Origin: an uncultured Psychroserpens sp.
GTDB taxonomy: Bacteria > Bacteroidota > Bacteroidia > Flavobacteriales > Flavobacteriaceae
NCBI GenBank assembly: GCA_905479815.1
Contig: CAJQOA010000098.1
Location: 1 to 43,007 of the forward strand
Direction of reading: 5' to 3'
Length of the DNA stretch: 43,007 bases
Each line of letters begins with the position of its first letter. Position 1 is the first letter of the stretch. Shown one piece after another: positions 37,924 through 43,007 of this stretch. The translations under genes and the position numbers were made by a program. Under the pieces are notes generated by a model. It did not search any database. It was not told where the DNA came from and worked only from the letters and a program-made list of their open reading frames with translations.

Positions 37924-39275
37924 TGGCAAAAACATCCTCTAAAGATTTAGGAACGCAACCCATTGGTAAGTTGCTTATCAAGCAAGCGGTTCCTGCATCT
38001 ATAGGGATTTTAGTGATGTCGCTCAATATTTTGGTGGATACTATTTTCGTCGGAAATTGGATTGGTTCAACTGCCATCGCTGCCATAAATGTTGTGCTTC
38101 CAGTATCCTTTTTTATTGCTGCCTTAGGAATGGCAATTGGTGTTGGAGGATCTTCTATTATTTCTCGAGCATTGGGTGCAGATAACAAATCAAAAGCATT
38201 AAAAGTATTTGGAAATCAAGTGACACTTACATTTCTATTTACAATTTCATTTGCAGTTTCTGGGCTTTACTTTGTAGATACATTGATTCCTGCATTTGGA
38301 GGTAAAGGAAATATTTTTGATCCTGCAAAAACCTATTATGAAATCATCCTTTATGGTGTTCCTGTATTAGGGTTCGTCATGATGGGAAATACGGTTATTA
38401 GAGCAGAAGGGAGCCCTAAATTTGCTATGTATGCGATGTTAATTCCGTCAGTAGGTAATTTGGTTTTCGATTACATTTTTATCAATCTCATGGATTTTGG
38501 AATGGCAGGAGCAGCTTGGGCATCTACAGGATCTTATATTGTGTCATTCCTGTTTATTCTATGGTATTTTTTATCTAAAAATTCTGAATTAAAAATTAAT
38601 CTATCTCACTTTAAATTAGAGAAAACAATCATTTCAGAAATAGGGTCTCTTGGCTTCGTGACCTTGGCAAGACAAGCTGTGGTGAGTGTAACGTTCTTAT
38701 TGGTTAATAATGCTTTGTATGATTTTGGAGGAGAAACCTCAGTCACTGCATATGCTATAGTTGGTCGATTAAGTATGTTCGCCTTGTTTCCTATTTACGG
38801 GATTACCCAAGGATTTATTCCTATTGCAGGTTATAATTTTGGAGCAGATCAATATGATCGTGTAAAAGACGTCATTTTTACAGCTATAAAGTATGCAACC
38901 GTTATGGCAGCCATTGTGTTTATTTCATTAATGATTTTCCCAGAAGTGATTACCAAATGGTTTACTACAGATGTTGCTGTTGTAAATGTCACGCCAACTA
39001 ATATGCGTTGGGCTTTTGCTGCTGTGCCAATTTTAGCATTACAACTTATTGGTGCTGCTTATTTTCAGGCCGTTGGTAAAGCATTGCCAGCTTTAATATT
39101 AACCTTGACTAGACAAGCTATTTTCTTTATTCCGTTGATGTATATTATGCCTCTTTATTTTGGAGAATTAGGGATTTGGATGTCGTTTCCTATTTCAGAT
39201 GTGTTGTCAACCATCGTCACTGCTTTCTTTTTAAGACGTGAGATTAGGTTAAAATTGAATACCACTACTGCATAA
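37923..39275 (+). CDS. MATE-family efflux transporter
   Basis: Multi-TM; LNILVDTIFVGNWIGSTAIAAINVVLP, GGSSIISRALGA, TVIRAEGSPKFAMYAML, YGITQGFIPIAGYNFGA; start overlaps hemH stop (TAATG). Confidence 0.92.
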   Translation: MAKTSSKDLGTQPIGKLLIKQAVPASIGILVMSLNILVDTIFVGNWIGSTAIAAINVVLPVSFFIAALGMAIGVGGSSIISRALGADNKSKALKVFGNQVTLTFLFTISFAVSGLYFVDTLIPAFGGKGNIFDPAKTYYEIILYGVPVLGFVMMGNTVIRAEGSPKFAMYAMLIPSVGNLVFDYIFINLMDFGMAGAAWASTGSYIVSFLFILWYFLSKNSELKINLSHFKLEKTIISEIGSLGFVTLARQAVVSVTFLLVNNALYDFGGETSVTAYAIVGRLSMFALFPIYGITQGFIPIAGYNFGADQYDRVKDVIFTAIKYATVMAAIVFISLMIFPEVITKWFTTDVAVVNVTPTNMRWAFAAVPILALQLIGAAYFQAVGKALPALILTLTRQAIFFIPLMYIMPLYFGELGIWMSFPISDVLSTIVTAFFLRREIRLKLNTTTA

Positions 39276-39314
39276 TATTTTTTTATGCTTATTTTTAAGG
39301 GATCAATAAAACCA

Positions 39315-39395
39315 ACCAACACAATGAGACTTTTTACCACGCTTTTATGCCTTTTTCTCTTCGGAAATGTAACAACTTTAGATGCTCAATCTTTT
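39315..39395 (+). repeat. Direct repeat copy 1: exact 81-bp copy of the 5' end of the gene at 40044
   Basis: Identical to 40035-40115 (offset 720 bp); encodes MRLFTTLLCLFLFGNVTTLDAQSF before diverging into TAA. Confidence 0.97.
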
Positions 39396-39398
39396 TAA
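39324..39398 (+). pseudogene. Truncated 24-codon 5' fragment (signal peptide) of the sortilin-like gene
   Basis: MRLFTTLLCLFLFGNVTTLDAQSF-stop, same as codons 1-24 of the CDS at 40044. Confidence 0.85.
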
Positions 39399-39405
39399 GT
39401 AGTAA

Positions 39406-39900
39406 ATGAAAAAAAATATTAAATTATTAATAAATACATTAATAGTTCTATGCTGTTTTGGAACCTTTGTTTATTTTACAATTAGTGCAAATTATAAAAA
39501 TGGTAAAGAGATAACTAAATCGTTTCAAGATAAATTACAAGCTTCACAGTACTATTTTATTGGGATTGTTGAAAGTGTTCAAGAAATTGAAAGAGAGGGA
39601 GGATTTTTATGTATGAAGTTAGTAGAATTTAATAATGATTTTGATACACTTTTGTTTGACGATATAGTTGTTTCACAAGTAGACGAATCGGGGCACATAA
39701 AGCACATTGGATCAATAATTTTCACAAAATTAGATAGTAATGAAGTAATTCATGTCCAGTTTGGAGATGTAATTCAGTATAACGTTGATAATAACTTAAA
39801 ATATGAAGTGTATAGAAATAACGAATTGATTGCAAAGTTTGATGCTACCATTGGTAAAAGTAATTTCGAAAATAAACTTTTAGATTTTGAATGCTTCTGA
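39406..39900 (+). CDS. Hypothetical membrane-anchored/exported 164-aa protein
   Basis: N-terminal hydrophobic MKKNIKLLINTLIVLCCFGTFVYFTISANY; no family recognised. Confidence 0.7.
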   Translation: MKKNIKLLINTLIVLCCFGTFVYFTISANYKNGKEITKSFQDKLQASQYYFIGIVESVQEIEREGGFLCMKLVEFNNDFDTLLFDDIVVSQVDESGHIKHIGSIIFTKLDSNEVIHVQFGDVIQYNVDNNLKYEVYRNNELIAKFDATIGKSNFENKLLDFECF

Positions 39901-40034
39901 TGGCTTTCTTTGCCTTGTATTGTTTTGAAAAACTTGACATTTTTTTAATTACATATGAAACCCTAATAACGATAGCTAGCTTTTAAGAACAAATAATCTT
40001 TTTATGCTTATTTTTAGTGCACGTAATAATAACC

Positions 40035-40115
40035 ACCAACACAATGAGACTTTTTACCACGCTTTTATGCCTTTTTCTCTTCGGAAATGTAACAACTTTA
40101 GATGCTCAATCTTTT
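40035..40115 (+). repeat. Direct repeat copy 2 (start of the intact gene)
   Basis: Exact match to 39315-39395. Confidence 0.97.
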
Positions 40116-43007
40116 GAAGAATCACAATATGAAGCGCTAGAATATAGACTTCTAGGCCCTTTTCGAGGCGGAAGAAGTGCAGCAGTTACAGGTGTGCCCA
40201 ATAAACCTAACTTGTATTATTTTGGTTCTACAGGTGGAGGTATTTGGAAAACATTAGATGGTGGACGCTCATGGGAAAATATTTCTGATGGATTTTTCGG
40301 TGGAAGTATTGGTTCGATTTCCGTAGCAAAAAGTGATCCTAACGTGTTGTATGTTGGAGGAGGAGAAAAAACCGTTCGTGGTAATGTGTCTTCAGGTTAT
40401 GGGATTTGGAAAAGTGTAGATGCAGGGAAAACATGGACGTCTGCAGGACTAAAAAACTCACGCCATGTACCAAGAATTGCAGTAGATCCTACAGATCATA
40501 ATGTGGTATATGCTGGTGTCCTCGGAAATATCTACAAACCAACACAAGAACGTGGTGTGTATAAAAGTATAGATGGTGGTAAAACTTGGAAAAAAACACT
40601 CTTCGCTAATGAAAATGCAGGTGTGGTTGATTTATTAATAGACCCAACCAATCCAAGAATTTTATATGCGTCTACATGGAGAATACAGCGTACACCTTAC
40701 AGTTTAAGTTCTGGAGGCGACGGTTCTGCATTATGGAAAAGTACCGATAAAGGGGAGACGTGGACAGAAATTTCTACCAATAAAGGATTTCCAGAAGGTA
40801 CGCTTGGAATTATGGGAGTGACAGTGTCTCCTGTAAATAACCAACGTGTTTGGGCAATCATAGAAAATAAAGAAAAAGGTGGTTTGTATCGTAGTGATGA
40901 TGGAGGAGAGACCTGGAACCAAGTTAATAGTGAACGTAAACTAAGACAGCGCGCTTGGTATTATACACGATTATATGCAGATACTAAAGATGCAGATGTG
41001 GTGTATGTATTAAATGTACGTTACCATAAAAGTACCGATGGAGGAAAATCATTTGACACTTATAATGCACCTCATGGAGACCATCATGATTTATGGATTG
41101 CTCCAGAAGACCCAAACCGAATGATTATTGGAGATGATGGTGGTGCACAAGTCACTTATGATGGTGGAGAAACGTGGAGTACGTATCACAACCAACCAAC
41201 ATCGCAGTTTTATCGTGTGACTACAGATAATAGTTTCCCGTATCGTATTTATGCTGCGCAACAAGATAACTCAACGGTTAGAATTCCGCATAGAACAGAT
41301 GGACGATCCATTACAGAAGATGATTGGGAACGTACCGCAGGAGGAGAATCGGCACATATTGCTATTGATCCTGAGGATAATGATATTATTTATGGCGGAA
41401 GTTATGACGGTTTCTTAACCCGAAAAAATCATAAAACAGGTACGGTTAGAGCAATTAATGTTTGGCCAGATAACCCAATGGGTCATGGCGCAGAAGGTAT
41501 GAAATATCGTTTTCAATGGAATTTCCCAATTATATTTTCTAAACATAACCCAAATCGATTATATACGTTTTCACAACATGTTCATGTGACTGAAAATGAA
41601 GGTCAGAGTTGGAAAATTATTAGTCCGGATTTAACAAGAAACGATCCTGAAAAGCTGAAATCCTCTGGTGGACCAATTACTCAAGATAATACCTCAGTAG
41701 AATATTACTGCACCATTTTTGCAGCTCAAGAATCTCCAATTACTGAAGGTTTATTGTGGGTTGGTAGTGATGATGGTTTAATTCATGTCACTAAAGATGG
41801 TGGACAAAATTGGGAAAACGTGACACCAAAAGGGATGCCAGATTGGATGATGATTAATAGCATTGAGCCTAGTGCTTTTGATGCAGGAACGTGTTATGTC
41901 GCAGGAACAAAGTATAAAACAGGTGATTTTGCACCTTATTTGTATAAAACGACAGACTACGGAAAGTCTTGGAAAAAAATTACAGACGGCATCAACCCAG
42001 AACATTTCACAAGGGTCTTGAGAGAAGATCCAAAACAAAAAGGCTTATTGTATGCAGGAACAGAAACCGGGATGTACGTCTCTTTTAACGACGGAAAGAA
42101 TTGGAAACCGTTTCAGTTAAATCTACCTATTGTTCCAATAACAGACTTAACAATTAAAGACAATAATTTAATTGTTGCCACTCAAGGACGAAGCCTTTGG
42201 ATGATTGATGATTTAACTGTAATTCACCAGTTATTTGATAATGCTTCAGAAGAAAACAAGCTCTTTAAACCAAAGGATACTTATAGAATGCGTGGTGGAA
42301 GTAGAAGTGGAAGTAAAACGTCTGGAACTAATCATCCAAATGGCGTAATCACCTATTTTAATTTGAAGAGTTTTGACGATAAAAATGATGAGGTACAATT
42401 AACATATATGGACGCCAAAGGCGATACGATAAAAACGGTGAGCACAAAAAACAAGAAGAAAAATACGCTTGAAGTTAAGAAAGGCACTAATAAATATGTT
42501 TGGAGTATGTCTTATAAGGGTGCCGAGAAGTTAGACGGAATGGTTTTATGGTGGGCAAGTTTAGATGGACCACAAGCTATTCCTGGAACTTATAAAGTAA
42601 GTTTAAATATGAATGGTAAAGATATATCGCAACCTTTTACCATTTTAGCAGATCCAAGAGCAGAAAGTACTCAAGCTGATATGGAACAACAGTTTATTTT
42701 TATAAAGGATGTCAATAAAACCATGGATGATGCTCATAAATCTATTAAAAAAATTAGAAAAATAAAAAAGCAATTGACAGCTTTTGAAACACAATATAAA
42801 GACAATGAGGATTTAAAAGATCTATTAGAGAATGCAAAAAAACTTAAAGAAGATTTTACTGAAATTGAGGAAGCTTTATATCAAACGCAAAATAGAAGTG
42901 GTCAAGATCCATTGAATTTCCCAATTCGATTGACTAATAAATTAGGGCATTTAAATTCGTTAGTTGGTATGGGAGACTTTGCGCCAACAGATCAAGATAT
43001 TGCTGTA
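40044..43007 (+). CDS. Partial CDS (3' end beyond window): secreted sortilin/VPS10-like BNR-repeat protein, at least 988 aa
   Basis: ATG at 40044, open to window end. Signal peptide MRLFTTLLCLFLFGNVTTLDAQ; many Asp-boxes (TLDGGRSWEN, SVDAGKTWTS, SIDGGKTWKK, STDKGETWTE, SDDGGETWNQ, TYDGGETWST, TKDGGQNWEN, TTDYGKSWKK). Absent from ORF track. Confidence 0.93.
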   Translation, partial: MRLFTTLLCLFLFGNVTTLDAQSFEESQYEALEYRLLGPFRGGRSAAVTGVPNKPNLYYFGSTGGGIWKTLDGGRSWENISDGFFGGSIGSISVAKSDPNVLYVGGGEKTVRGNVSSGYGIWKSVDAGKTWTSAGLKNSRHVPRIAVDPTDHNVVYAGVLGNIYKPTQERGVYKSIDGGKTWKKTLFANENAGVVDLLIDPTNPRILYASTWRIQRTPYSLSSGGDGSALWKSTDKGETWTEISTNKGFPEGTLGIMGVTVSPVNNQRVWAIIENKEKGGLYRSDDGGETWNQVNSERKLRQRAWYYTRLYADTKDADVVYVLNVRYHKSTDGGKSFDTYNAPHGDHHDLWIAPEDPNRMIIGDDGGAQVTYDGGETWSTYHNQPTSQFYRVTTDNSFPYRIYAAQQDNSTVRIPHRTDGRSITEDDWERTAGGESAHIAIDPEDNDIIYGGSYDGFLTRKNHKTGTVRAINVWPDNPMGHGAEGMKYRFQWNFPIIFSKHNPNRLYTFSQHVHVTENEGQSWKIISPDLTRNDPEKLKSSGGPITQDNTSVEYYCTIFAAQESPITEGLLWVGSDDGLIHVTKDGGQNWENVTPKGMPDWMMINSIEPSAFDAGTCYVAGTKYKTGDFAPYLYKTTDYGKSWKKITDGINPEHFTRVLREDPKQKGLLYAGTETGMYVSFNDGKNWKPFQLNLPIVPITDLTIKDNNLIVATQGRSLWMIDDLTVIHQLFDNASEENKLFKPKDTYRMRGGSRSGSKTSGTNHPNGVITYFNLKSFDDKNDEVQLTYMDAKGDTIKTVSTKNKKKNTLEVKKGTNKYVWSMSYKGAEKLDGMVLWWASLDGPQAIPGTYKVSLNMNGKDISQPFTILADPRAESTQADMEQQFIFIKDVNKTMDDAHKSIKKIRKIKKQLTAFETQYKDNEDLKDLLENAKKLKEDFTEIEEALYQTQNRSGQDPLNFPIRLTNKLGHLNSLVGMGDFAPTDQDIAV

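Noticed and set aside
39315-40115. Insertion sequence between the 81-bp repeats
   Set aside because: No transposase or terminal inverted repeats in the intervening 720 bp, and 81 bp is far too long for a target-site duplication.
40731-42038. Minus-strand ORFs (63 and 86 aa) under the right-edge BNR gene
   Set aside because: Antisense shadows of the Asp-box repeats in the real plus-strand CDS that the track omitted.
1-43007. tRNA/rRNA genes, prophage or restriction-modification systems
   Set aside because: None recognised on reading either strand; the helicase is the only nucleic-acid-acting gene with possible defence relevance. A tRNAscan/Infernal run would be needed to exclude small RNAs.

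Overview
AT-rich genomic window that looks like Bacteroidota/Flavobacteriaceae (TAnnTTTG-type -7 boxes, T9SS C-terminal sorting domains). Left third (1-14522): three consecutive giant secreted paralogs. They share a C-terminal block (FN3/GEVED/beta-rich/T9SS tail) and carry different N-terminal modules: a Cys-Trp tandem-repeat array, an N-formylglutamate-amidohydrolase-like domain, and a sortilin/BNR propeller. Middle (14542-23737): PolB-like exonuclease, serine hydrolase, DUF4442-like protein, MGMT, CNNM/CBS protein, a HK/RR two-component system and an orphan gene pair. Right (23791-39275): heme biosynthesis cluster (hemB, hemF, hemE, a hemC-hemD fusion, hemA, hemH) with an AraC regulator, a membrane-anchored SF2 helicase and a MATE transporter. 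The right edge holds a large sortilin/BNR gene missing from the ORF track. An exact 81-bp copy of its 5' end lies 720 bp upstream, with a small unrelated ORF in between. Best candidates for something undescribed: (1) a two-component regulon defined by two homologous promoters with 11-bp-period GTTAACCTAG direct repeats at identical distance from the -7 box, one driving an unannotated 31-aa ORF ahead of the kinase and the other a secreted protein with an AQRDLER heptad repeat; (2) the C-W-x(9)-C-x-W two-cysteine repeat array in the secreted giants; (3) the duplicated promoter/signal-peptide cassette flanking a small ORF. All functional statements rest on reading the sequence and family knowledge; no searches were run.
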